24,311 nt of DNA, taken from a virus. The notes under the pieces are model-generated. The model did no database searches and was not told where the DNA came from. It was given only the letters and a program-made list of their open reading frames with translations. The stretch covers positions 1 through 24,311 of IMG/VR virus record IMGVR_UViG_3300021197_001069, one strand, 5' to 3'. A program made the translations under genes and the position numbers. This document shows positions 1 to 5,821 of this stretch, piece after piece (position 1 is the stretch's first letter; each line of letters opens with the position of its first letter).

Positions 1-1116
1 TTTATCTACGTCGTAGAAATCGGCAGCGCTGCCCTCACGCACATCAAACTTACGAATGATCTCCTCGTCCATGATCTCAAATACGCGGCCTCTGAATTTT
101 TCATCCTGAAGTTTGTCTGTCCAGTGTGCGCTTTGGAACTTCTCCTCTGTCCCATCGTTATGTACTAACGAATACCACGCACCAGCCTGACGCAGACTAT
201 CTGAACCCTTGATTGCTTCCAACCAGCTCTCTGCATCCTGAATGCCAACCTCGTCGGTCCCCCAGAGAATCTTGAAAGCGCAATTGCGACCCTGTGTGCC
301 GAAACGAGACTTCTCAAGTTTGACTTTCACTTCGGATCCAATTCGGAAACCGCTCTCGTCCTCAATGAAGGCAGACTTTGCCTTTCGGCCCGTTAACCAC
401 ACGCGGAGAGAATATACGTAATGCATGGCTTTTCCGCCTGGGGTGATGTAAGGCGTCGTCATTGCGACGATGCGGGCGTTTGGTCCCTGAGGGATGTTTG
501 TCTTTAGCTGATTCAGAACCAAGAAGGCCGATTTTGTATTTGCAATCGGAATTGTCAACTTAGACATTCCCTTTGAGAGAATGCGTGCCTTCATTGCCAT
601 GGTGGACTGAGGGTTGAAGTCTCCTTCCACATCAGACACAGTAGGAGTCAGAGCCAACGAGTCCCAGATAAACAGGGTACGTTCTGTACCCGAGGCCAGG
701 ACGGCCTCTACAGTCTCTAGAACATGTTCCACAGATTGTGCCTGGACATAGATCAGGTTTTCTAAATCACATCCAGTTCGTTCTAGGAATCCTGGGTCAA
801 TCGCTGACTCTGAGTCCATATACACCACATTCATGCCCATCTTCTGGGCATTAGCGGCGCACTGTGCAGCCATGAAAGATTTGCCGGTCGATTCCAGACC
901 TGCAATCTCTGTGAACTTACCTACGGGGATGCCGGCAAGTTGGCCGCGGCACACTATAGAATCTAACCACCGGGAACCGGTGGGGATCCATTCCGTTACT
1001 TCTGTAGGATTTGCTTCCTTCAGGTTGTGGGCGACATTAACGCCCGAAGTTTTATTAATTAATGAGCGCAACCCATCCACTGATAGTTTGCCTGCTTTTG
1101 ATTTACTTTTTGCCAT
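1..1116 (-). CDS. uvsX: UvsX/RecA-like recombinase (C-terminus cut by window edge)
   Basis: Strand-exchange recombinase that would load on single-stranded DNA and drive recombination-dependent replication and repair with the gp32-like protein upstream. From the ATG at 1116, 372 codons are open to the window edge, close to the usual UvsX length of about 390, so little is missing. Visible motifs are a Walker A loop GLESTGKS at residues 73-80, the RecA-type acidic segment MDSES with Glu103, a Walker B strand LFIWDS near 148-153, and a DNA-binding loop 2 region near 200-230 after LVLNQ. The P-loop is more like bacterial RecA than T4 UvsX. GGAGAG lies upstream of the start, inside the preceding small gene, whose last 14 bases overlap this start. 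Function is secure; UvsX rather than a generic RecA is inferred from the T4-like context. Confidence 0.93.
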   Translation of the reverse strand, partial: MAKSKSKAGKLSVDGLRSLINKTSGVNVAHNLKEANPTEVTEWIPTGSRWLDSIVCRGQLAGIPVGKFTEIAGLESTGKSFMAAQCAANAQKMGMNVVYMDSESAIDPGFLERTGCDLENLIYVQAQSVEHVLETVEAVLASGTERTLFIWDSLALTPTVSDVEGDFNPQSTMAMKARILSKGMSKLTIPIANTKSAFLVLNQLKTNIPQGPNARIVAMTTPYITPGGKAMHYVYSLRVWLTGRKAKSAFIEDESGFRIGSEVKVKLEKSRFGTQGRNCAFKILWGTDEVGIQDAESWLEAIKGSDSLRQAGAWYSLVHNDGTEEKFQSAHWTDKLQDEKFRGRVFEIMDEEIIRKFDVREGSAADFYDVDK

Positions 1117-1258
1117 CGAATCTCTCTCCGTATCTCGTATATATTTCGTCCCTCACATCATTGTGAAGGAGTGCCACGTGGTCACTAATTTCGTCTATCT
1201 GGCGCTGCTGGTTCGTCAAGAACCATATGATTCCAGCAAAACCCAGCAGCGTCCACAT
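1103..1258 (-). CDS. 51-residue membrane-anchored small protein
   Basis: Small open frame not recognised by family. The protein begins MWTLLGFAGIIWFLT, one short hydrophobic segment at residues 2-15, followed by a charged, probably helical tail (QQRQIDEISDHVALLHNDV) and a basic C-terminus. This looks like an N-terminally anchored protein with a soluble coil. The ATG follows a GGGAGAG ribosome site that lies in the last codons of the preceding small gene, and the stop lies 14 bases inside uvsX, so the three genes are tightly coupled. Together with the two small genes upstream it forms a set of envelope-directed proteins. A lysis or spanin-like role is possible, but nothing in the sequence proves it. 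Confidence 0.6.
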   Translation of the reverse strand: MWTLLGFAGIIWFLTNQQRQIDEISDHVALLHNDVRDEIYTRYGERFDGKK

Positions 1259-1262
1259 AGAC

Positions 1263-1400
1263 CTACTCTCCCGCCTGGGAGAGCAGACTCTCTACTTTGT
1301 CAAGACGCTTACGCATCAGAAACGTGTGGGCAAAAGTCCAACCAAGGACACCTGCCAAGAAGGCGCTATACATTGTTTCGAATGTAAACAGTGCCTCCAT
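1263..1400 (-). CDS. 45-residue single-membrane-span protein
   Basis: Tiny protein with one clear hydrophobic span at about residues 10-28 (MYSAFLAGVLGWTFAHTFL), followed by a basic stretch MRKRLDK and an amphipathic end. Positive charges after the span suggest that the C-terminus is cytoplasmic. The ATG shares one base with the TGA stop of the lipoprotein gene upstream (TGATG), so translation is probably coupled. The stop is a TAG just before the next small gene. Size and shape would suit a small holin, antiholin or membrane modulator, but no family is recognised. Confidence 0.62.
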   Translation of the reverse strand: MEALFTFETMYSAFLAGVLGWTFAHTFLMRKRLDKVESLLSQAGE

Positions 1401-1561
1401 CACGCACCTGCCGAGTCGTCGTCGTCAGCAGCGGAATCATCATCATCCGCGGCAGAGTCGTCGTCGTCCGACGCTGGGCAGCCACTAAAAGTAACAGCTG
1501 CGAAGCCCAGGATTAGGGCCAGAAACGCCATAAGCGTAAATTTATTAGTTCGTGAAATCAT
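1400..1561 (-). CDS. Small lipoprotein with Asp-rich repeat
   Basis: A 53-residue protein with a bacterial lipoprotein signal: basic start MISRTNK, hydrophobic core from about residue 9 to 25, and a lipobox-like TFSGC with acceptor Cys28. The mature part is only about 26 residues, dominated by three copies of DDDDSAA/DDDDSAG (residues 32-52). After lipidation it would be a very acidic tail on a membrane face. A clear AGAAAGGAAA ribosome site precedes the ATG. It is followed by two tiny membrane proteins with overlapping or abutting frames. It could be an outer-membrane lysis protein (o-spanin type), a superinfection factor or an envelope modifier. It lacks the proline-rich look of classical Rz1. 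From memory, similar Asp4-Ser-Ala linkers occur in deltaproteobacterial and myxococcal lipoproteins. Confidence 0.7.
   Translation of the reverse strand: MISRTNKFTLMAFLALILGFAAVTFSGCPASDDDDSAADDDDSAADDDDSAGA
1406..1468 (-). repeat. Three 21-bp coding repeats (Asp4-Ser-Ala2)
   Basis: Three in-frame units of seven codons encode DDDDSAA, DDDDSAA and DDDDSAG. The outer units use GAC for aspartate and the middle unit uses GAT throughout. The protein repeat is therefore better conserved than the DNA repeat, which points to selection on the acidic peptide rather than a recent slippage copy. Confidence 0.85.
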
Positions 1562-1573
1562 TATATTTCCTTT

Positions 1574-1798
1574 CTAGATTACGAATTCTTGTTCGGTGAC
1601 GATCAAACAACCTTCGTTGATCAATCGCTCATAGTGTGTATAATACCCTAGTTGACTCACCGTGTCAACCACTATTTTTCTCATTGTCTCAGATTTACCG
1701 GTGATGACACGAACAGGTAGATCACTATTAAACACAAATGTGTGAATTTGTTGAACAATCCCCTCGTGCCTCTCACCGTGTAAATCTAAGGTTTTCAT
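1574..1798 (-). CDS. Stand-alone Smr-domain protein
   Basis: A 74-residue protein that is almost wholly an Smr (small MutS-related) domain. It starts MKTLDLHG, the family's LDLHG motif at residues 4-8, and continues with VRVITGKS at about 29-36, matching the second conserved turn (usually H/T-G-K/x-G), then MRKIVVDTVSQLG and a closing strand CLIVTE. Smr domains act as nucleases on DNA or RNA, sometimes on stalled-ribosome mRNA. The usual TGxG is TGKS here, so activity is uncertain. The start overlaps the TAA of the upstream gene by one base (TAATG), so the two are probably translated together. The family call is good; the role in infection is not known. Confidence 0.82.
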   Translation of the reverse strand: MKTLDLHGERHEGIVQQIHTFVFNSDLPVRVITGKSETMRKIVVDTVSQLGYYTHYERLINEGCLIVTEQEFVI

Positions 1799-2325
1799 TA
1801 GTTCAGTGCAAGGGTGCCATTCTTTGTTGCGACCGAAACATCAAAACCGCTGACAAACGATCCTGCGTCAAATCCCTGAAACCGAAACAGCGTAGAATTC
1901 TCTGCTTCGTACAGGTCACCAGCGCGGACGCGCACCTCAGTCGAGATATCGCAGCGGCCGCGCTTGTAATCATACTGCGTGGTTGAATACTCGATTGAGT
2001 ACTCACCATCATAGATGGTCTCCTGCAGCTTCTCCGTGAGATATTCCCCGAACCAACCCTCATAGTCATAGTCCTCTAGAAGGCCGTTATCGCGCATCTC
2101 GTTAAGGATATCACAACCCGGTTCGGCTGAACCGTACGTCCCATAAACGGGAACGCCAGTGGCCAGCAGCCCTCCGAGCATGCTAGTGGTGCCAGTCTCA
2201 GCAACACTCTCCTGAACATGGCTCTCGTTGATGTGCCACACTTCGCAGCCCTCATTATAATTCAACCATACGAAGTTGTCGTCTTCGACGCCCAACTCTC
2301 GCAACTTATTACTAAAATCACTCAT
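1798..2325 (-). CDS. Conserved-looking phage protein of unknown function
   Basis: A 175-residue acidic, soluble protein with no signal peptide or membrane span. It is rich in Tyr, Glu and Gly, with a distinctive middle part (EGWFGEYLTEKLQ, then IEYSTTQYDYKRGRCDIST) that looks beta-stranded, and it ends FDVSVATKNGTLALN. I do not recognise a family. The ATG follows an AAGGGAG site. Upstream is a 7-bp hairpin that is part of the 33-bp repeat found again before the H1-like gene. Its stop overlaps the Smr gene start. It sits among replication and DNA-binding genes, so an early or middle role is likely, but no activity can be assigned. Confidence 0.78.
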   Translation of the reverse strand: MSDFSNKLRELGVEDDNFVWLNYNEGCEVWHINESHVQESVAETGTTSMLGGLLATGVPVYGTYGSAEPGCDILNEMRDNGLLEDYDYEGWFGEYLTEKLQETIYDGEYSIEYSTTQYDYKRGRCDISTEVRVRAGDLYEAENSTLFRFQGFDAGSFVSGFDVSVATKNGTLALN

Positions 2326-2352
2326 TTTAAACTCCCTTGTTGTGTGATAATT

Positions 2353-2385
2353 TGAGGCCCCTGTAACCCCGGGCCTCCCTGCGGA
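2353..2385 (-). repeat. 33-bp repeat with hairpin, copy 1
   Basis: Exact 33-bp direct copy of 2605-2637. It holds a 7-bp stem (2354-2360 with 2371-2377, GAGGCCC/GGGCCTC) around a 10-base loop. On the transcribed strand it lies 28 bases before the next gene's ATG, after the H1-like gene. No U-run follows the stem, so a classical terminator is unlikely. It may be an RNA-processing or stability hairpin, or a recombination scar. Confidence 0.8.
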
Positions 2386-2394
2386 TGGTAGAGT

Positions 2395-2586
2395 CTACCC
2401 TGCGTTCTTGGTCTCTTGGACCTCAACGCGAAGCTCTTGAGCGAGCGTCTTTACTTCCTGCATAGCCTTGCGTACACGAGTTCCAGCGGCATTGTTTCCA
2501 GTGCCAAAGAACTTATCATGATCATCGCGAGTCTCTTCAAGAAGCGCAATCAGCGTCTCAAGTCGGTTCGTTGTAGTAGTAGTCAT
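2395..2586 (-). CDS. Histone H1-like (Hc1-type) DNA-binding protein
   Basis: A 63-residue helical, Lys/Arg/Glu-rich protein. Its C-terminal half (FFGTGNNAAGTRVRKAMQEV then KTLAQELRVEVQETKN) matches the conserved core of small bacterial histone H1-like proteins (Hc1 family; best known from Chlamydia, with short relatives in Bacteroidota), where G-N-x-A-A-G-T-R-x-R-K is diagnostic. These proteins bind DNA and compact nucleoids. In a phage it could coat or organise replicating DNA, or condense the host nucleoid. It follows the gp32-like SSB, has an AAGGAAGAG site before the ATG, and is bracketed by two copies of a 33-bp repeat, unlike its neighbours. Family call rests on recognised sequence pattern, not on a search. 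Confidence 0.82.
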   Translation of the reverse strand: MTTTTTNRLETLIALLEETRDDHDKFFGTGNNAAGTRVRKAMQEVKTLAQELRVEVQETKNAG

Positions 2587-2604
2587 AACTCTTCCTTTCT
2601 TGTA

Positions 2605-2637
2605 TGAGGCCCCTGTAACCCCGGGCCTCCCTGCGGA
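2605..2637 (-). repeat. 33-bp repeat with hairpin, copy 2
   Basis: Exact copy of 2353-2385, between the SSB stop and the H1-like start. The same 7-bp stem is formed by 2606-2612 and 2623-2629. This copy also allows an alternative 5-bp hairpin CCTCC/GGAGG at 2626-2639. The transcript continues into AAGGAAGAG and the ATG without a U-run, so it reads as a leader or processing hairpin rather than a strong terminator. Confidence 0.8.
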
Positions 2638-2646
2638 GGGGATGTT

Positions 2647-3417
2647 TTAGAGAGCGCCAAGCTCTTGGAATGCGGCATCGACGGCATTGACCTCACCGTT
2701 GCTCTTGTTGCCATATTTCGTAGTCTCGCTGCTAACTGATTCAGCATCTTCGATCTGCGAGTTAATAAAGTTATCTAGCATCGATCTAACGTCAGCAGTT
2801 GACTTGCGATCAAACAGGCCGGCGAACTCAGGAATGCTATCAAGCAATTCTGCGCACTTTTCTGGTGTCAGATCATCACAGAGACTAGACGATCGTCGTC
2901 GGGGGACGAGCTTAGTCTGCGGAAATGACGCTCCCGGCGGCTTGCCGTAAGTGAGAGTCAGATCAGTGCCTGCCTCTGTGTCAGTAATGTCACCATACTC
3001 CGGATTGAGAACAAGGGAAAGAAGATTCTCATATGCGGTCTTTCCATAACCCCAGATGCGAACTCCAGACTCCTCTTGGCCGCGGACCATAACGGGAGAG
3101 AAAAAGCGCTGACGAACGAAGAGAGACTTAGCAGTCTTCTTGCTATGATCGTCGTTGTTATCTACACCCTCACGCCACAGCTGTGAAGCAAAATCACAAA
3201 CGGGACACTCTTCACCAAAGTTACGCTTCGGACAAAGGAATCCGCCCTTTTCAACATTATAATGGAACCACATCTCCTTGAAGGGGTCACCATCCGGAGT
3301 CGGGACAATACGAATGTCCTGATCTCCATCTTCGGGCCGCCAAAAAGCGCTGTCCCTATTACCCTCACCTCGTAAGGCTGCGAGCTTCTCTCGCATTTTA
3401 TCTAAATTAATACCCAT
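2647..3417 (-). CDS. gp32: gp32-like single-stranded DNA-binding protein
   Basis: Single-strand DNA-binding protein of the T4 gp32 type, which coats single strands at forks and helps UvsX loading. The N-terminus has a basic patch KMREKLAALRGEGN (residues 7-20), placed like the LAST-type cooperativity region. DIRIVPTPDG begins the core. Zinc ligands can be read as His52, Cys62, Cys71 and Cys74 (FHYNVEKGGFLCP...ECPVCD), matching the His-Cys3 pattern of gp32. Length is 256 against about 300 in T4. The C-terminal tail (VNAVDAAFQELGAL) is acidic only in part, shorter than T4's protein-recruiting tail. AAAGGAGAT precedes the ATG. It lies between the tubulin-like and H1-like genes. Confidence 0.88.
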   Translation of the reverse strand: MGINLDKMREKLAALRGEGNRDSAFWRPEDGDQDIRIVPTPDGDPFKEMWFHYNVEKGGFLCPKRNFGEECPVCDFASQLWREGVDNNDDHSKKTAKSLFVRQRFFSPVMVRGQEESGVRIWGYGKTAYENLLSLVLNPEYGDITDTEAGTDLTLTYGKPPGASFPQTKLVPRRRSSSLCDDLTPEKCAELLDSIPEFAGLFDRKSTADVRSMLDNFINSQIEDAESVSSETTKYGNKSNGEVNAVDAAFQELGAL

Positions 3418-3445
3418 TTTTATCTCCTTTAGGGTTAAAGTACGA

Positions 3446-4312
3446 TCAGCTAATCTCCTGATCGCCTAGTAGTTCATCTATGTATTGTACCACAGAAGAG
3501 TATCGAATGCAATAGCAATATTTTTGTTCATAATTTGTTCTAAACACACCATACGATACATTTGCTCCCGTGTCAAGGCGAGACTTAACAAAATTGTTAA
3601 TTTTTCTGAAGAGCGTACCATCGTTCTTCAGGTCGTCCTCTCCAATACCATAGTAATATACCACATCCTTCGTGTGTGTCAAGGGGTAAAACCATTTTTC
3701 TTTGTATGCGGTCTCATCATCCCCTTCCATCGTGACGGCCCCGATCGTGCATATGCGCGAAATCTCTGATGGAATTATGAAATTGCCGATCACTGGTTCG
3801 GAGTGCTTAAATACGTTTGTCATGTGAACAATATTGACAATCGCTTGATTTAGCGTGTCATAATATCCCATGATCGACATATCTCCGATGCTTCGCTCAA
3901 TGTATGCGTTGTTAACAATAATAAACTGTTTAAGCAATCCAGATCGTGCATATTCTTGAAGAATGGAACTGACAATTCGTTCTCGCTTCTTCTGTGTCTC
4001 CGACATTATTGTCAAGTCACCCTCAATGTAGAGGACAGATACTCTATTGCTCTTAAGTTGTTCCAGAAGCCTCAATGCGCCCCCAGAGACTTTACCGGCG
4101 CCGGCGATAACAACTGTAACATCCTCATCCCTGAACTTAAGCTTCTTCTTGAGATTAGGAAATGTTGCGTCGTATTCTTCATGGCTGCTTTTCGCCTTGA
4201 TAGTTATATCAGCTTCGTTACTAGCGTCAATACTATACGTTTTGTACTGCGGAAACTTAGAGAAAGCTTTCGCGATATTACATCCCGCTTTTCCAAGTCC
4301 AACGATAATCAT
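3446..4312 (-). CDS. Divergent tubulin/FtsZ-superfamily protein (putative)
   Basis: A 288-residue protein whose motif order follows the FtsZ GTPase domain. It opens directly with a strand and glycine turn, IIVGLGKAGCNIA (residues 2-14; FtsZ GVGGAGNNA). Next come IDASN at 28-32 (FtsZ NTDAQ), a glycine-rich GAGKVSGG at 71-78 in the place of the tubulin signature GGGTGTG, and a strand VSVLYIEGD. A helix KKRERIVSSILQEY and strand QFIIVNNAYIE at 108-139 resemble FtsZ's KKR...DTLIVIPN. The T7-loop region near 178-190 (FIIPSEISRICTIG) lacks the usual Asp pair, so hydrolysis may be weak. The ATG shares ATGA with the stop of the upstream NTPase gene. Possible roles are a filament positioning phage DNA, or an FtsZ decoy. 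Fold assignment is by eye. Confidence 0.62.
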   Translation of the reverse strand: MIIVGLGKAGCNIAKAFSKFPQYKTYSIDASNEADITIKAKSSHEEYDATFPNLKKKLKFRDEDVTVVIAGAGKVSGGALRLLEQLKSNRVSVLYIEGDLTIMSETQKKRERIVSSILQEYARSGLLKQFIIVNNAYIERSIGDMSIMGYYDTLNQAIVNIVHMTNVFKHSEPVIGNFIIPSEISRICTIGAVTMEGDDETAYKEKWFYPLTHTKDVVYYYGIGEDDLKNDGTLFRKINNFVKSRLDTGANVSYGVFRTNYEQKYCYCIRYSSVVQYIDELLGDQEIS

Positions 4313-4626
4313 TCGTCATCTACCCATTCTAAAATAATGCCCTGCTCGTAGCCGCCGCGGAGAATGCGTTTCGAAGTAGCTTGGGCCATAACCGCACTAT
4401 CGCGAATGCCCAGTTTGTCGCAGAGGAAGTGAAAGATCTCCATCACATCAGCTGCCTCCTCTGCGGAAGGGTCCTCTGTGAATTCTTGGATTTCTTCGTG
4501 GAGCTTTTTAAAAGCATACGAAATAATCTCGTTCTCGTCTGCTTTACGTGAGGCGAAGGTCTTGCCGGCATCGGCAATGACGCTTGGGATACGATCCCTC
4601 ACTAGTTTTTGGTAGATCTTCTTCAC
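4309..4626 (-). CDS. All-alpha NTP pyrophosphohydrolase (MazG/PRA-PH-like)
   Basis: A 105-residue nucleoside triphosphate pyrophosphohydrolase. It starts with the signature KLVRDRIPSVI (residues 7-17), followed by the metal-binding helix motif KLHEEIQEF (about 41-49) and EEAADVMEI (about 56-64), the E-x-x-E...E-x-x-D pattern of the all-alpha NTP-PPase superfamily. Such phage enzymes hydrolyse dNTPs or related nucleotides, cleaning the nucleotide pool or altering host signalling. The start is GTG, overlapping the TGA of the polymerase gene by four bases (GTGA), so it is probably translated by coupling. The exact substrate cannot be told. Confidence 0.85.
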   Translation of the reverse strand: MKKIYQKLVRDRIPSVIADAGKTFASRKADENEIISYAFKKLHEEIQEFTEDPSAEEAADVMEIFHFLCDKLGIRDSAVMAQATSKRILRGGYEQGIILEWVDDE

Positions 4627-5810
4627 AGCTTTAATTCCTTCATCGCTCCAAGGTTCTTGCCAGCGGCGACGTTAACCTTAAATCTATCATAGCGTGTCTG
4701 TGAGAAGATGTCAAGCATTTCCATAATGCGTGCTTTGTCCTCATTAGCAAGGTCGATGTATACAGCATCATGAATAAGAAACGCAACAGTGCTCTTCATC
4801 CCCTCCAAAAGTTTAAAAACCTTATAAGCTTGCTCATGTACCATATCAATTGTGGTGCTCTGAACGATGTAGTTTAGAGCGTGGTGGTCGTCCACTTTCT
4901 CTATTATTCTACCATAATCTGTCTTGATTTTGTAGCCATTCCAGTACTTATTTCGCACAAAATCTTTATTGTACATGTCCTCTAAATCCTTGTTTTTATT
5001 GGAGGAATACAGCCAAGCAAATGTCTTGACCTTGGCCTCTTCCCGAGTAATGTGGCCCCCAAACACATTCTGCACGTTCCAATCGTGAATGTCATTCTCG
5101 GGTTGCTCTTGTTCGTTAAGTGCTAGCAGCACTCGCAACTCTGCAGCATTGAAGTCTAGCTCAAGCAGCCAATCATTGTTTGGTTTAACACATCCGCGGA
5201 ACTCTTTACCCATCGTAAGAATCGGGAATGACTTTGGCATCGTTGAGAGTCGGCCAGTAATCGTGCCCCATGCGTTATAGTCACATACATGTCGTGTGGT
5301 GCGGAGAGTTCTGTGAAAATTTTGACCCTTTACAGACGATAAGAGATGCTTGATCGGACCTATGTCGATGTTTAGAGACCTAGACTGAATATCGTCCAGC
5401 ATCCTAACCAGATTAAATACCTGCTGATAGTTCTCTGGTCTCTCATACTTGTTTAGAACATGTTCAGTGACTTTATTCTTCGCATTCATATACTGATATA
5501 AGAAGTATTCTGGCAAGACATCGTAAAAACAATTCTCGTTCAAGTTTACACGAGCAGTGCTGAAGGCCCTGAGACACGATCTGAGCGTCTTCTTGATCAT
5601 TTCCCACTCATCCTTCATGTCTTCCGGGCAAACGTCTGTAATCGTCGCTCCGTGGGCGTAGATGCGGGCTATTTCGATCGGCGCCTCGCCCAGATACTCT
5701 GAGTACTCCCAAGTGCCACCCTCTGAAGGTAATTCGGTGGATGGATTGATTTGATTGTTAGCAAAATAGCCAACGCAGTCGCGCTTGGCGTCGAGAACCT
5801 GAAAAAGCAA
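4623..5810 (-). CDS. Family A DNA polymerase (polymerase domain only)
   Basis: A 395-residue template-dependent DNA polymerase of the Pol I family. Motif A is LLELDFNAAELRVLLAL with catalytic Asp219 and Glu224. Motif B is REEAKVKTFAWLYS with Arg256, Lys260, Phe264 and Tyr268 at Pol I spacing. A Gln helix LNYIVQST has Asn313 and Gln317. Motif C is FLIHDAVYID with His347 and Asp348. GRLST at 186-190 and EFRGC at 203-207 match the conserved thumb/palm segments. The 180 residues before this are too short for a Pol I 3'-5' exonuclease plus full thumb and show no exonuclease motifs, so proofreading would need another gene. The TTG start is forced: an in-frame TAG stands three codons upstream and the next Met is residue 65. 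AGGGAGG lies four bases before it. This replaces T4's family B gp43. Confidence 0.9.
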   Translation of the reverse strand: MLFQVLDAKRDCVGYFANNQINPSTELPSEGGTWEYSEYLGEAPIEIARIYAHGATITDVCPEDMKDEWEMIKKTLRSCLRAFSTARVNLNENCFYDVLPEYFLYQYMNAKNKVTEHVLNKYERPENYQQVFNLVRMLDDIQSRSLNIDIGPIKHLLSSVKGQNFHRTLRTTRHVCDYNAWGTITGRLSTMPKSFPILTMGKEFRGCVKPNNDWLLELDFNAAELRVLLALNEQEQPENDIHDWNVQNVFGGHITREEAKVKTFAWLYSSNKNKDLEDMYNKDFVRNKYWNGYKIKTDYGRIIEKVDDHHALNYIVQSTTIDMVHEQAYKVFKLLEGMKSTVAFLIHDAVYIDLANEDKARIMEMLDIFSQTRYDRFKVNVAAGKNLGAMKELKL

Positions 5811-5814
5811 GTTG

Positions 5815-5821
5815 CCTCCCT
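5815..5821 (-). promoter_or_regulatory. Ribosome binding site deciding the TTG start of the polymerase
   Basis: AGGGAGG on the coding strand, overlapping the TAG stop of the upstream 435-residue gene and four bases before TTG at 5810. It is the only Shine-Dalgarno match near the beginning of the polymerase frame, which cannot extend further because of that TAG. Confidence 0.7.

Noticed and set aside
833-1387. A plus-strand frame of 184 codons over uvsX and the small genes
   Set aside because: It opposes uvsX, whose motifs are clear, and the small minus-strand genes explain the rest.
1406-1468. Short tandem repeat as a CRISPR or microsatellite
   Set aside because: Units are in frame, contiguous and encode the same peptide with synonymous changes, so it is a coding repeat.
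3448-3467. Inverted repeat GATCAG/CTGATC at the end of the tubulin-like gene
   Set aside because: Only a 6-bp AT/GC-mixed stem, partly inside coding sequence, no U-run; too weak for a terminator.
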